A stretch of 64,000 nucleotides of DNA from an uncultured Holophagaceae bacterium (GCA_903857495.1 CAIOFF010000042.1:62001-126000); one strand, 5' to 3'. Counted from the first letter of the stretch, positions 6,359 to 15,827 are shown. The notes: generated from the letters alone by a model not told the origin. Translations and numbers: made by a program.

Positions 6359-9159
6359 GGGCGACCCCCAGCCAGGAGTTCCGCCCTGAGCTGGTCGAGC
6401 TCGGCCCGGGTCTCAGGGGCCTGCCGCTTGGGATCGGCCAGGGCCTTGGCCACTTCCTGGAGCGCCACCTCCCGCTGGCCCGCGCGCAGGGCCGACCAGG
6501 CCAGGACCCGGTGCACGTAGGGCGAGTCCAGGCTCCCCGAGGGGATCTGCGCCAGCAGATTCGCCGCTGCCTTCGCATCAGGGCGAGGCTGGCGGAGGAG
6601 GCACTCGGCCAGCCCAGCCTGGGCATCCCGGCGCACCCCGGGTGTCACCCCGGCGGGCAGCAGCTCCAGCGCCCGCTGGTAGCCCTCCCGGGCCTCCTTG
6701 AAGTGGCGCTGGAGGCGCTCCACCTCCGCGCCGTAGAACTGGCACTCCGCTTCGACGGTCCGGAGGCCCACAGCCTTGGCTTTGGCCAAAGCCCGGCCAT
6801 GGAAGTCCACGGCTTCCGGGACCTGGCCCTTCATCTGGGCCAGGATGCCCAGGTTTCGGAGGCAGGAGATCTGCCCGTTCTGGTCACCCACGGACTCCCG
6901 GGCAGCCAGGGCCCGGTTCAGCAGGCTCTCGGCGCCGGGCAGGTCCCGCGTCATGAGGGCGATGACGCCCAGGTTGTTCAGGGCCAGGGCCTCTCCCCAG
7001 CGGTTGCCCAGGCCCTGGTGGAGCTTCAGGTTGCTGTGATAGAGCGCAGCCGCCGTGCCGAGGTCGCCGTTCTTGAGGGCCAGGTTCGCCAGGTTGTTCT
7101 GGGCCAGGGACAGGTAGAACTGGTCACCCGTCTGCTGGCTGAGTTGGAGGGACCGGTCGTAGAACCCCTGAGCCTCCCGGATCTGGCCCCGCTCTGCCGC
7201 GATGAGCCCCAGGTGGTTGTAGGCGATGGTCTCGCCATCGCGGTCGCCGATCTCGAGCGCCATGGCCAGGGAGGCTTCCCGAAGCCGCTGGGCCTCGTCC
7301 AGGCGGCCCAGGTCCTTGGCCAGGTAGGCCTGCAGTCCCAGGGCGCGGCCCTCGGCCCAGCGGTCACCCGTGGCCCGGGCGGACATGAGGGCCCAGTTCG
7401 CCACGGCCGGAGCATACTCCCGGCCCAGGCGGCGGAGACAGGCGGCATAGCCGGAGACCGCGCTGGAGAAGCCCGGTGCCTGCATGGCGGCATCGCGCAG
7501 GAAGGACTCGCTGCCCTTGAAGTCCCCCTTCAGGAAAAGCGATTTCCCGTTGGCATAGGCCGAGAAGACTTCCGGCGGGATGGGCTGGCTCCGGGTGGCG
7601 CTGGACCGCAGCGGATCCACCTTCCGGAGCAGGTCGTGGGCGGCGGGGTCCACCAGGGCATAGGGCGCGAAAGCCCCGACCCGGGGAGCCTTCACGACTC
7701 CGGAGGCCCGCGCCCGACCGGCCTGGTCCACCAGCTCGTAGGTGAGCAGGTGCGCGGGACCCCCAGGGTCCTGGCTCAGCGTGCCCCGGAGCAGGAGGCG
7801 GACGCCAAGGGCCTGGGCGATCCGTGCCTGCCCGGCAGGTTCCTGGGCCTCGGCAGGGTTCAGCCGGAAGCCGGTGATCGCCCGGCTGACGGCCTCGGAC
7901 TCCACCACGGCCAGGCGATGGGAGCCCTGCAGCGCATTGGCCAGGAGCTCGGTCATGCCGACGCTGACCATGGCATCTAGGGTGGGGTCCCCGGTGAGGT
8001 TGCGGATGGGCATGACCGCCATGCGGGGGGCGTGGTCCTGCCCCAGGTCCGCGATGATGCTGCGGCCGAAGAGGTAGTAGCCGGGTCCGGCAAGGAGGAG
8101 GAGGGCGGCCATGCTGCCTGCGGCCCACCAGCCCGCCGGTGTGCGAGTCAGGTGGCGGGACAGGACCGCCGCCACCTCGCTGGCGCTGGGGCGCTTCTGG
8201 GCGTCCTTCCGGAGCATGGCGCGCAGCAGCCCCGCGATCTTGCGCGGGAGCTTGCGACCCCGCAGGGTCTTGGCCCTGTCATCGAGGGTGGCCACCATCC
8301 GGGCCTGCCCTTCTCCGGGGAAGGGGTGATCTCCCAGCAGCAGCTCCCAGGCCACCACTCCCAGGGAGAAGATGTCGCTGGGCGGGCCGACTCGGCGCCC
8401 CCGCATCTGTTCCGGCGAGGCGTAGGTGGGGCTGCCCATAAAGGTGCCCACCTCGGTGAGTTCTCCCCACGGGGGCGGCGAGGGCACCGAGGACGCTCCC
8501 GGATCGGTCAGCTCCTCGCCCAGCGACGCCCCGGTCGCTCCCACCGTCTGCCCCGCGGCGGCCGCACCCTTCAGAAACTGGAGGGTGGGGACTGGCCCGG
8601 TCGCCAGCTGGACGCCGGAGTTGCTCTCGTCGACCAGACGCGCCAGGCCGAAGTCCAGCACCTTGACCTGACCCGAGGCATCGAGCATGACGTTGCTGGG
8701 TTTCAGGTCCCGGTGGACGATGCCCTTGGCGTGGGCGGCTTCCAGGGCATGGGCGATGGACCGCAGCGCCTGCAGCTTCTGGCGCAGGTCCATGCGCGGA
8801 GCCGCCGTCAGGAGCGTCTCGCCCTCGATGAACTCCATGGCGATGAAGGCGCTGTCGCGCGCCTCCACCCAGTCGTGCACCTGACAGACATTGCCGTGGT
8901 TGAGCTGGGCTAGGGCCATGGCCTCCCGGCGGAAGCGACCCGTGGAGGCCACCTGCCCGTCGTGCCCCAAGCGGATGGCCTTGAGGGCGACCTTGCGCTC
9001 CAGCACGGGATCCCAGGCCAGGTAGACCGCCCCCATGCCGCCCTGACCCAGCAGGTTCCGGACCTGGAAGCGGCCAACCTCGGTGCCGGGAGCCAGCCGC
9101 AGCAGGTCGGGCGACCTGGGCGTGGTGGCGTCGGAGGGCTCGGAGTCGGAGGGGTGCAT
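6355..9159 (-). CDS. Membrane Ser/Thr protein kinase with C-terminal TPR repeats
   Basis: This 934-residue receptor-like kinase of the PknB family has four parts. The cytosolic kinase domain (about 30-336) has GQGGMG, Lys60, HRDLKPSN (149-156), DFG (169-171) and a SPE motif (248-250). A single membrane helix (about 344-364) follows. Next comes a region of about 180 residues starting RMAVMPIRNLTGDP, resembling TolB/FlgO-type domains found after such kinases. At least six tetratricopeptide repeats, with motifs such as AYNHLGLIAAERG and ALNNLGVIALMTRD, fill the C-terminal half. The stretch between DFG and SPE is nearly 80 residues long instead of about 30, owing to a Gly/Ala/Ser/Pro-rich insert. 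ATG 9159 is used; the frame continues upstream only through a TTG. Acidobacteria carry many such kinases; its substrates are unknown. Confidence 0.9.
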   Translation of the reverse strand: MHPSDSEPSDATTPRSPDLLRLAPGTEVGRFQVRNLLGQGGMGAVYLAWDPVLERKVALKAIRLGHDGQVASTGRFRREAMALAQLNHGNVCQVHDWVEARDSAFIAMEFIEGETLLTAAPRMDLRQKLQALRSIAHALEAAHAKGIVHRDLKPSNVMLDASGQVKVLDFGLARLVDESNSGVQLATGPVPTLQFLKGAAAAGQTVGATGASLGEELTDPGASSVPSPPPWGELTEVGTFMGSPTYASPEQMRGRRVGPPSDIFSLGVVAWELLLGDHPFPGEGQARMVATLDDRAKTLRGRKLPRKIAGLLRAMLRKDAQKRPSASEVAAVLSRHLTRTPAGWWAAGSMAALLLLAGPGYYLFGRSIIADLGQDHAPRMAVMPIRNLTGDPTLDAMVSVGMTELLANALQGSHRLAVVESEAVSRAITGFRLNPAEAQEPAGQARIAQALGVRLLLRGTLSQDPGGPAHLLTYELVDQAGRARASGVVKAPRVGAFAPYALVDPAAHDLLRKVDPLRSSATRSQPIPPEVFSAYANGKSLFLKGDFKGSESFLRDAAMQAPGFSSAVSGYAACLRRLGREYAPAVANWALMSARATGDRWAEGRALGLQAYLAKDLGRLDEAQRLREASLAMALEIGDRDGETIAYNHLGLIAAERGQIREAQGFYDRSLQLSQQTGDQFYLSLAQNNLANLALKNGDLGTAAALYHSNLKLHQGLGNRWGEALALNNLGVIALMTRDLPGAESLLNRALAARESVGDQNGQISCLRNLGILAQMKGQVPEAVDFHGRALAKAKAVGLRTVEAECQFYGAEVERLQRHFKEAREGYQRALELLPAGVTPGVRRDAQAGLAECLLRQPRPDAKAAANLLAQIPSGSLDSPYVHRVLAWSALRAGQREVALQEVAKALADPKRQAPETRAELDQLRAELLAGGRP

Positions 9160-9218
9160 CGTTCTGCCTGGCAAGGGGCTCAAGACGTGGGGACTGGCGG
9201 GCTGAGTCGAGAGGTGGC

Positions 9219-9521
9219 TTACCGCGCCCCCCGGGTCTGGGCGGCCTCGATCAGTTCCTTGATGCGGCGGGCATCGTCCTTCCGGTGGCCATGGCTGGTG
9301 AGGGGATCACTGCCGCCGGTACTCTCCACGAGAATGTCCGACCACAGGAGGCCCGTGTCGATGCGGACGCTGGCCACTTTGGACAGGTGGATGCTGATCT
9401 CGTTCAGCGTGAACCAGGAGCGCTTGCGGCGCACCACCGCGGCCTCCGTGACCTCGATGACGGTGGCGAAGAGGTGGTTGCCCTTGGTCCAGCGGCTGGC
9501 CTGGAAGGTCTCGGTGGCCAT
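9219..9521 (-). CDS. Small bacterial PH-domain-like protein
   Basis: The 100-residue protein has a predicted beta-rich core (RKRSWFTLNEISIHLSKV, then VRIDTGLLWSDILVES) and a C-terminal helix (DDARRIKELIEAAQ), a layout seen in short bacterial PH-like proteins. No signal peptide or membrane helix is present. Its ATG overlaps the stop of the transketolase half (shared ATGA), so the two are translationally coupled. A functional link with the transketolase is suggested only by this coupling. Confidence 0.7.
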   Translation of the reverse strand: MATETFQASRWTKGNHLFATVIEVTEAAVVRRKRSWFTLNEISIHLSKVASVRIDTGLLWSDILVESTGGSDPLTSHGHRKDDARRIKELIEAAQTRGAR

Positions 9522-10489
9522 CAGAGCGCGGACTTGGCCGCGGCCGCAACAGCCTGGGGCGTGATGCCGTAGGCTGCCAGCAGCTGCTCGGGCTTGCCGC
9601 TCTGGCCGAACCGGTCCTGCACACCCACGCGGCGCACCGGCATGGGATGGGCTGCGGAAAGCACCTCGGCGACGATGCCCCCGAGGCCGCCGTGGGCCTG
9701 GTGCTCTTCGCAGGTGACCACCGCGCGGTGGGTGCGGGCCAGGGCCACCAGCGTCTCCTGGTCGAAGGGCTTGAGGGTGGGCGTGTGCAGCACGGTGGCC
9801 TCGATGCCCTCAGCGGCCAGCAGCTCCGCGGCGTCCAGACAGATGCTGGTGCCGAGTCCGCAGCCCACCAGCAGCACATCCTTGCCGGAGCGCAGGACCA
9901 CAGCCTTGCCGATCTGGAACTGGTAGTCCTCGCCGTGGATGCGCGGGAACTTGTCCCGGGTGAGGCGGATGTAGACGGGTCCCTGGTGAGCATAGGCAGC
10001 GCGCACGGCCTGCCGAGTCTCGCGGCCGTCGGAGGGTGACAGGACCGTCATGCCGGGGATCATGCGCATGAGGGCCAGGTCCTCCAGGCACTGGTGGGTG
10101 GCGCCATCCTCGCCCACGGTGAGGCCGGCGTGGGTGGCAACGATCTTCACGTTCTGCTGGCCCAGGCCCACCGCCTGACGCACGATCTCGTAGGCGCGGC
10201 CCGTGGCGAACATGGCAAAGGTGCTGAGGAAGGGCACCACACCTGTGGTGGCGGCGCCGGCGGCGGCGGCCACCATGCCCTGCTCTGCTGCGCCCATGTT
10301 GAAGAAGCGCTCCGGGAAGGCCTTGGCGAACTTTCCGGTGCGGGTGGAACCGGCCAGGTCAGCGTCGAAGACCACGATGTTCGCCCCCTCGTTCCCCAGC
10401 TCCACCAGGGTGTCTCCGTAGGCATCCCGCAGGCTGTCCATCGCGCCACCGGTCTTGCCGCCCACCCCCGCCGTCTCCAACCCCGCCAT
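9521..10489 (-). CDS. Transketolase, C-terminal half
   Basis: The 322-residue product corresponds to the pyrimidine-binding and C-terminal domains of transketolase, the thiamine-diphosphate enzyme of the pentose phosphate pathway. NMGAAEQGMV carries the Glu that activates the cofactor; THAGLTVGEDGATHQ and the final domain with QDRFGQSG are typical of split transketolases. The start MAGLETAG at 10489 has a GGGAG box 9 bases upstream. The N-terminal half, which must pair with it to make an active site, is not adjacent: the next gene is divergent. The downstream PH-like gene overlaps its stop. Confidence 0.9.
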   Translation of the reverse strand: MAGLETAGVGGKTGGAMDSLRDAYGDTLVELGNEGANIVVFDADLAGSTRTGKFAKAFPERFFNMGAAEQGMVAAAAGAATTGVVPFLSTFAMFATGRAYEIVRQAVGLGQQNVKIVATHAGLTVGEDGATHQCLEDLALMRMIPGMTVLSPSDGRETRQAVRAAYAHQGPVYIRLTRDKFPRIHGEDYQFQIGKAVVLRSGKDVLLVGCGLGTSICLDAAELLAAEGIEATVLHTPTLKPFDQETLVALARTHRAVVTCEEHQAHGGLGGIVAEVLSAAHPMPVRRVGVQDRFGQSGKPEQLLAAYGITPQAVAAAAKSAL

Positions 10490-10575
10490 GCTCGCTCCCA
10501 TCAAAACGTCCATTCTACGCGAGGCAGCGCCTCGCTGGGCGGGCCGCTTCCCCGGGCGCCGGGTAGACTCGAGGC

Positions 10576-11574
10576 ATGGCCTTGCGCGTCCGTTCTTCGA
10601 GCCTGCTCTGGGGCCTCTTCGTCGCCCTGGGCGGCGCCGTCCTGGTGCTGCGCCTGCGGCAGCCCGGCCACCCGGCCCTGCCTGGACTGACCACCGCCCT
10701 GCTGCTGTTGCTGGCCCTGCGCGTGACCGCCATGGTGCAGGACTGGCGGGCGGGCCGACTGCCCGCGACCCGGCTGCTGCTGCCCGCGGTCCTGCTGGTG
10801 GAGGGCCTGGGGCTGGCCACGGTGGGGGCTTCTCCGGCCGCCACCAACATCCGCTTCGCCACGGCGGCCGGACTGGAAGTCCTGCTCCTGGTGCTGGCGG
10901 TCCGGACCCTGCGCCAGACCCGGGCCCTGCCCGGCCACTGGCCCGAGGACCGCATCGCCGCGGCCTTTGCGGCCTTCGTGCCGCCCCGGGCGGCGCGACT
11001 CATGGCCCTGGAGCTGGTGATGCTTGGCAGCGCCCTGCACTTCCTCTTCGGCGGCTACCGCCAGGACGCTCCGGAGGGCTTCACCCACCACCGGGAAGCC
11101 GCCCTCCGCGCCCTCCTGCCCGCCCTGCCGCTGATGATCCCGGGGGACTTCCTGCTGACGAGCACGCTCCTCAAGAACCTTGCGCCCTGGCTGCGCTGGC
11201 TGCTGCATGGCTCCAGTGTCTACGGGGTGCTCTGGCTGGTCGGCTATTACGCCACCCTCAAGGCCCGCCCGCATCAGCTCCGCGAGGGCCGCCTGGAGCT
11301 GAACCTGGGGCTCCTGAAGTCGGTCACCCTGCCCGCGAGCCAGGTGTTCGCCGCCTCCCCCTTGCCGGCCTTCGAAGATGACTGGGCCCGCCACGCCTAC
11401 CTGAAAGGCGTGGAGAGACTGGTGGCCAAGGGCAACACCATGCTCGAGCTGAGGCTCACCGCACCGGTCCAGGTGACGGGTCTCCTGGGTCCCGGCCGCC
11501 CCACGGATCGCCTCGCGGTCTCGGTGGACGATCCCTCGGCCTTCCTCGCCGCCCTGGGGCGACCGTGCGTCTGA
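10576..11574 (+). CDS. Multi-pass membrane protein with C-terminal PH-like domain
   Basis: I do not recognise a named family for this 332-residue protein. Hydrophobic segments at about 8-26, 36-54, 66-84, 94-110, 143-160, 176-196 and 206-228 suggest six or seven membrane helices. The last 100 residues are soluble and beta-rich. They end in LAVSVDDPSAFLAAL, a pattern common at the end of bacterial PH-like domains. A short hairpin CGAGGC-AGC-GCCTCG (10520-10534) precedes the gene. hrpB starts inside its last codons (GTG 11565), so they probably form one transcript. Confidence 0.75.
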   Translation: MALRVRSSSLLWGLFVALGGAVLVLRLRQPGHPALPGLTTALLLLLALRVTAMVQDWRAGRLPATRLLLPAVLLVEGLGLATVGASPAATNIRFATAAGLEVLLLVLAVRTLRQTRALPGHWPEDRIAAAFAAFVPPRAARLMALELVMLGSALHFLFGGYRQDAPEGFTHHREAALRALLPALPLMIPGDFLLTSTLLKNLAPWLRWLLHGSSVYGVLWLVGYYATLKARPHQLREGRLELNLGLLKSVTLPASQVFAASPLPAFEDDWARHAYLKGVERLVAKGNTMLELRLTAPVQVTGLLGPGRPTDRLAVSVDDPSAFLAALGRPCV

Positions 11575-14033
11575 GTCTGCCCATCGATCCCTTGTTGCCC
11601 GCCCTCGTGGACAGCCTGCGGTCCCGGCCGAACCTGGTGCTGCAGGCGGATCCGGGCGCCGGCAAGACTACCCGGGTGCCGCCGGCCCTGCTGGACGCGG
11701 GGCTCCTGGGCCCTGGGGAATGCTGGATCCTGGAGCCCCGGCGGCTGGCCGCGCGGCTGGCCGCGACCCGCGTCGCCGAGGAGCTGGGCGAACCCCTGGG
11801 CCAGCGGGCGGGCTACGCGGTGCGTTTCGAGCAGAAGGTGTCCCGGGAGACGCGCCTGCGCTTCGTCACCGAGGGCCTGCTGCTGCGGCGGCTGCAGGGG
11901 GATCCGCAGCTGAAGGGCATCGCGGCCGTGGTGCTCGACGAGTTCCACGAGCGCCACCTGCACACGGACCTGGCCCTCACCCTGCTGCGGCGCCTGCAGC
12001 GGTCCCAGCGGCCCGACCTGCGGCTGGTGGTCATGTCCGCCACCCTGGACCCGGGCCCCGTGGCGGCCTACCTGGATGCGGCGGTCCTGCAGAGCGAGGG
12101 ACGCAGCTTCCCCGTCGAGACCACCTTCCTGCCCAGGCCCGACGACCGGCCCGTGGAACTCCAGGTCGCCGAGGCCCTGGACCGCCTCTACGGCGAGGGG
12201 CTGCGCGGCCACACCCTGGTCTTCCTGCCCGGCGCCGCGGAGATCCGCGCCTGCCTGAAGGGCTGTGAAGCCGTGGCCACGCGCCGGGGCCTGAGCCTGC
12301 GCCCCCTGCACGGCGAGCTCTCCCCGGACGCGCAGGCCCACGCCCTGGGCGCCAGCGACCAGCCGAAGGTCATCCTGAGCACCAATGTGGCCGAGAGCTC
12401 CGTCACCCTCGACGGCATCGGCGCCGTGGTGGACTCGGGCCTGGGCCGGGAGGCCTCGCACTCGCCCTGGTCCGGCCTCTCCGGGCTGCGCACCGTCCGC
12501 ATCAGCCAGGCCCGCTGCATCCAGCGCACGGGCCGGGCGGGCCGCACGGGGCCGGGCCGCTGCCTGCGCCTTTACCCTGAGGCCGACTACCTGGCCCGAC
12601 CCGCCTTCGACACCCCCGAGCTCCAGCGCGCGGACCTGGCCGAGCCGCTGCTGTCCCTGCACGGCATGGGCATCGGCGACCCCGCCGGGCTAGCCTGGTT
12701 CGAGGCGCCGCCCGAGACCTCCATGGGCGCCGCAGAGGCCCTGCTGGCACGCCTGGGCGCTCTGGAGAGCGGGGCGCTGACCCCCCTCGGGCGGCGCATG
12801 GCGGACCTGCCTCTGCACCCGCGCCTGGCCCGGCTGGCCGTGGCGGGCGCCGACCTGGGCGTCCCCCAGCTGGCCCTGCGCGCCGCGGCCCTGCTGGAGT
12901 CCGGCAGCCTCTCGGCCCGGCAGGGGCTGGACCGGGCCCCGGTGAAGACCGGCCATGGCGCCGACTCGGACCTGCTGCTGCGCCTGGACCAGTTCGAGGA
13001 GGCCGGGGCCGCGGGCTTCGGCGCCGGGGCCTGCCGGGCCGCAGGCCTGGACACCTCCGCCGTCCAGCGGGCCCGGCGGGCCGTGCAGTCCCTGGCGCGC
13101 CTGCTGCCCTCCCCCGTCGAGCCTGCCGATGCCGAGCTCCGCCTGCTCCAGGCCCTGCTCCGGGCCTACCCGGACCGGGTGGGCCAGCTTTCCGCCAATG
13201 GCACCTGCGCCTTCGCCAGCGGCGGGGGCGCGCGCCTGGACCCGGGCAGCCGGGTGCGCCGGCCGGGCCTGATCCTGGCCCTGGAGGCCGAGGCCGTGAA
13301 GCAGGGCACCGGCGGCCAGACCCTGATCCGCCTGGCCTCCCGCTGCGAAGGGGACTGGCTGCTGGAGGCCTTCCCGGAGCGCCTGGAGGCCGTGGACGAG
13401 GTGCTCTTCAACCCCGGCGCGGCCCGGGTGGAGCGGCGCTCCGAGATCCGCTACGACGGGCTGCCCATCGACGCCAGCCGGGGTCCCGCGGATCCCGCGG
13501 ACTCCCGGGTGGCCGCCCTGCTTGCGGAGGCCCTCCGGGACCGCCCCCTGGACGAGGTGCCCGCCCGGTTCCTGGCCCGGCTCGCCTTCCTCCGGAAGCA
13601 CCGGCCGGACCTGGCCCTGCCCGAGGACCTGCTGGGGCCCCTCCTGGCCGGAGCCTGCGCGGGCCGGACCACCCTCCGGGAGGTCCAGGACGTGGACTGG
13701 CCCCAGGCCTTCCGCCAGGCGTTCCCCCCGGAGACCCTCCGCCTGCTGGAGGCCTGGGCACCGGAGACCATCCAGCTGCCCAAGGGGCGCCCCACCAAGG
13801 TGCACTACGAGGACGATCCTCCCTGGATCGCCTCCCGCCTGCAGGAGTTCTGGGGGCTCAAGAAGACCCCGGCCGTGGCCGGCGGCGCGGTGCCCCTGGT
13901 GCTCCACCTGCTGGCGCCCAACATGCGGGCCCTGCAGGTGACCACGGACCTCGCGGGGTTCTGGCAGCGGGTCTACAAGGAGCTGCGCCCCGCCCTGTCC
14001 CGCCGCTACCCCAAGCACCACTGGCCCGAATAG
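11565..14033 (+). CDS. hrpB: ATP-dependent helicase HrpB
   Basis: This DEAH-box helicase of 822 residues is the usual HrpB length. GAGKTT (31-36) is the Walker A motif, DEFHER (124-129) the DEAH-box variant typical of HrpB, and MSATLD motif III. STNVAESSVT and QRTGRAGRTGPG are motifs V and VI. The HrpB-specific C-terminal region ends in LRPALSRRYPKHHWPE. HrpB is a putative RNA helicase whose cellular role in most bacteria is not defined. The GTG start lies within the end of the preceding membrane protein gene. Confidence 0.93.
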   Translation: MRLSLPIDPLLPALVDSLRSRPNLVLQADPGAGKTTRVPPALLDAGLLGPGECWILEPRRLAARLAATRVAEELGEPLGQRAGYAVRFEQKVSRETRLRFVTEGLLLRRLQGDPQLKGIAAVVLDEFHERHLHTDLALTLLRRLQRSQRPDLRLVVMSATLDPGPVAAYLDAAVLQSEGRSFPVETTFLPRPDDRPVELQVAEALDRLYGEGLRGHTLVFLPGAAEIRACLKGCEAVATRRGLSLRPLHGELSPDAQAHALGASDQPKVILSTNVAESSVTLDGIGAVVDSGLGREASHSPWSGLSGLRTVRISQARCIQRTGRAGRTGPGRCLRLYPEADYLARPAFDTPELQRADLAEPLLSLHGMGIGDPAGLAWFEAPPETSMGAAEALLARLGALESGALTPLGRRMADLPLHPRLARLAVAGADLGVPQLALRAAALLESGSLSARQGLDRAPVKTGHGADSDLLLRLDQFEEAGAAGFGAGACRAAGLDTSAVQRARRAVQSLARLLPSPVEPADAELRLLQALLRAYPDRVGQLSANGTCAFASGGGARLDPGSRVRRPGLILALEAEAVKQGTGGQTLIRLASRCEGDWLLEAFPERLEAVDEVLFNPGAARVERRSEIRYDGLPIDASRGPADPADSRVAALLAEALRDRPLDEVPARFLARLAFLRKHRPDLALPEDLLGPLLAGACAGRTTLREVQDVDWPQAFRQAFPPETLRLLEAWAPETIQLPKGRPTKVHYEDDPPWIASRLQEFWGLKKTPAVAGGAVPLVLHLLAPNMRALQVTTDLAGFWQRVYKELRPALSRRYPKHHWPE

Positions 14034-14060
14034 ACGTTCCCCCTGCGCTACCCTGGAGGG

Positions 14061-14546
14061 GTGTTCACCTTCCGCCCCATCCGCCCTGAGGACGACGCGG
14101 CCATGGCCGCCGTCATCCGCGCCGTCATGCCGGAGTTCGGCGCCGACGGCCCGGGCTTCGCGATCCATGATCCCGAGGTGGACCAGATGTGTGCGGCCTA
14201 CGGGATCCCCGGCGCCGCCTACTTTGTGGTGACGGATGCCAGCGGCCGGGTGGTGGGCGGCGCCGGCGTGGCCCCCCTGGCGGGCGGTGAGGCTGGGGTC
14301 TGCGAGCTGCGGAAGATGTATTTCCTGCCGGAAGCCCGGGGCCAGGGCGTGGGGGAAGCACTGCTGCGCCACTGCCTGGCGGTGGCCGGAGCCCTGGGTC
14401 ACCGGACCTGCTACCTGGAGACCCTGACGGGCATGGACCAGGCCCTCCGGCTCTACCGGAAGCTGGGGTTCCGGACCCTCTGCGCCCCCCTGGGGCACAC
14501 CGGCCATGGCGGCTGTGACCAGTGGTTCGCCCGGGAGTTGCCATGA
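14061..14546 (+). CDS. GNAT-family N-acetyltransferase
   Basis: The 161-residue protein has the GNAT fold: N-terminal FTFRPIRPEDD, the central strand ELRKMYFLPEARGQGVGEALL that holds the acetyl-CoA pyrophosphate loop (RGQGVG), and the C-terminal ALRLYRKLGFR. The GTG at 14061 is chosen because the fold starts directly after it; a GGAGG sequence lies unusually close upstream. The acceptor substrate cannot be told. Its stop overlaps the acpS start (ATGA). Confidence 0.85.
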   Translation: MFTFRPIRPEDDAAMAAVIRAVMPEFGADGPGFAIHDPEVDQMCAAYGIPGAAYFVVTDASGRVVGGAGVAPLAGGEAGVCELRKMYFLPEARGQGVGEALLRHCLAVAGALGHRTCYLETLTGMDQALRLYRKLGFRTLCAPLGHTGHGGCDQWFARELP

Positions 14547-14911
14547 TCGTTGGTCTTGGAACAGATCTATGCCCTCCGAGCCGCTGGCGCCACCTGGTCC
14601 AGCGCTTCGGGGCGGAGAAGGCGGCGGGGCGGATTCTCCATCCCGAGGAGCTGGCCTACCTGCTGGGGGGGAACCGCGAGCGGCTGCCTGAGCGCCTGGC
14701 GGGCCGCTGGGCCCTGCGGGAGGCCTTCGGGAAGGCCCTGGGCACCGGCCTCGATGGCTGGTCCTGGAAGGAGCTCCGCTATGTGAATGGCCGCCTCTGG
14801 GCGGTGGGAGCCCTGGCCCAACTGCTGGCAGACAGGGAGATCCGCACCCTCCATGGGAGTGTCTCCCATGACGGGGACCTGGCCCTGGCGGTGGTCATCC
14901 TCGAGCGATAA
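14543..14911 (+). CDS. acpS: Holo-[acyl-carrier-protein] synthase
   Basis: AcpS transfers the 4'-phosphopantetheine arm of CoA to apo-acyl carrier protein, activating fatty-acid synthesis. The 122-residue length is normal. IVGLGTDL gives the metal-binding Asp8, and RWALREAFGKALGTGL (55-70) contains the second signature with Glu60 and Lys64. The near-C-terminal GSVSHDGDLALAVVI matches the family. The ATG overlaps the GNAT stop, indicating translational coupling. Confidence 0.9.
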   Translation: MIVGLGTDLCPPSRWRHLVQRFGAEKAAGRILHPEELAYLLGGNRERLPERLAGRWALREAFGKALGTGLDGWSWKELRYVNGRLWAVGALAQLLADREIRTLHGSVSHDGDLALAVVILER

Positions 14912-14957
14912 CTCAAGGCTTGGGCCGTTGAGCCGATCCCGCAGGTAGGACGACTCG

Positions 14958-15815
14958 ATGGACCCACTTCAGGCCAAGCAACAGATGACCCTTGCCGAAT
15001 TCCGGAGCCTCCGGGATTACATCTATGCCAAGTCGGGCATCTTCTTCAGTGAGTCCAAGCAGTATTTCCTCGAGAACCGCCTCAGCAAGCGCATCAGCGA
15101 CCTGAAGCTGCGCAGCTACGCGGACTACATGTCCCTGCTGCAGGGCAGCCAGGGCCCGGCGGAGCTCAAGCGCCTGTTCGTGGAGATCACCACCAACGAG
15201 ACCAGCTTCTGGCGCAATCCGCCCCAGATCGAGGCCTTCCAGAACATCGTCCTGCCGGACGCCGTCAAGCAGGCCCGGGAGCGGGGCCAGAGTCGGCTGC
15301 GGATCTGGTCGGCGGCCTGCTCCAGCGGCGAGGAGCCCTACACCCTGGCCATGATCTGCCAGGAGCTGAAGGACACGGTGCTGCGGGGCTTCACGGTGGA
15401 GATCCTGGGCACGGACATCAGCGAGAAGGTGTTGGCCCTGGCCCAGGACGGGGTCTACAACAGCTACACCCTGCGGAACCTCACGCCGGAGCAGATAAAC
15501 CGCCACTTCACGGCCCTGGGCAAGGATCTGTTCCAGGTCAAGCCCGAGCTGCAGCGCTTCACCACCCTCAAGAACTTCAACCTCGTGGACTATGCCGCCT
15601 ACCGGCAGCTCGGCACCTTCGACATCATCTTCTGCCGGAACGTGCTGATCTACTTCGACGAGGCCGTGAAGACCAAGGTCCTCCAGGAATTTCACAGCCA
15701 GCTTCATACCAAGGCCTATCTTCTGGTTGGACACAGCGAAAGCATCCATGCTTTCAACACTGGTTTCGAGCTGCTGCACTTCAGCAAGGCCATGGGTTAC
15801 CGGAAGCGGACCTGA
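14958..15815 (+). CDS. cheR: Chemotaxis protein methyltransferase CheR
   Basis: CheR methylates glutamates on chemoreceptors using S-adenosylmethionine. The 285-residue protein has the helical N-terminal domain, the TTNETSFWRN motif, the SAM-binding segment WSAACSSGEEPYTLA, DIIFCRNVLIYFD and LVGHSES near the C-terminus. No receptor-docking pentapeptide site or TPR extension is seen. It heads a same-strand run with two HDOD genes, cheB, a FliK-like gene and two histidine kinases. CheA, CheW and CheY are not in this window. Confidence 0.93.
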   Translation: MDPLQAKQQMTLAEFRSLRDYIYAKSGIFFSESKQYFLENRLSKRISDLKLRSYADYMSLLQGSQGPAELKRLFVEITTNETSFWRNPPQIEAFQNIVLPDAVKQARERGQSRLRIWSAACSSGEEPYTLAMICQELKDTVLRGFTVEILGTDISEKVLALAQDGVYNSYTLRNLTPEQINRHFTALGKDLFQVKPELQRFTTLKNFNLVDYAAYRQLGTFDIIFCRNVLIYFDEAVKTKVLQEFHSQLHTKAYLLVGHSESIHAFNTGFELLHFSKAMGYRKRT

Positions 15816-15827
15816 GCGGAGCGGATC

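Noticed and set aside
12690-14507. Long minus-strand open frame of 605 codons over hrpB, the GNAT and acpS
   Set aside because: It spans three well-supported genes antisense and has Gly/Gln/Ala/Arg-biased, motif-free sequence.
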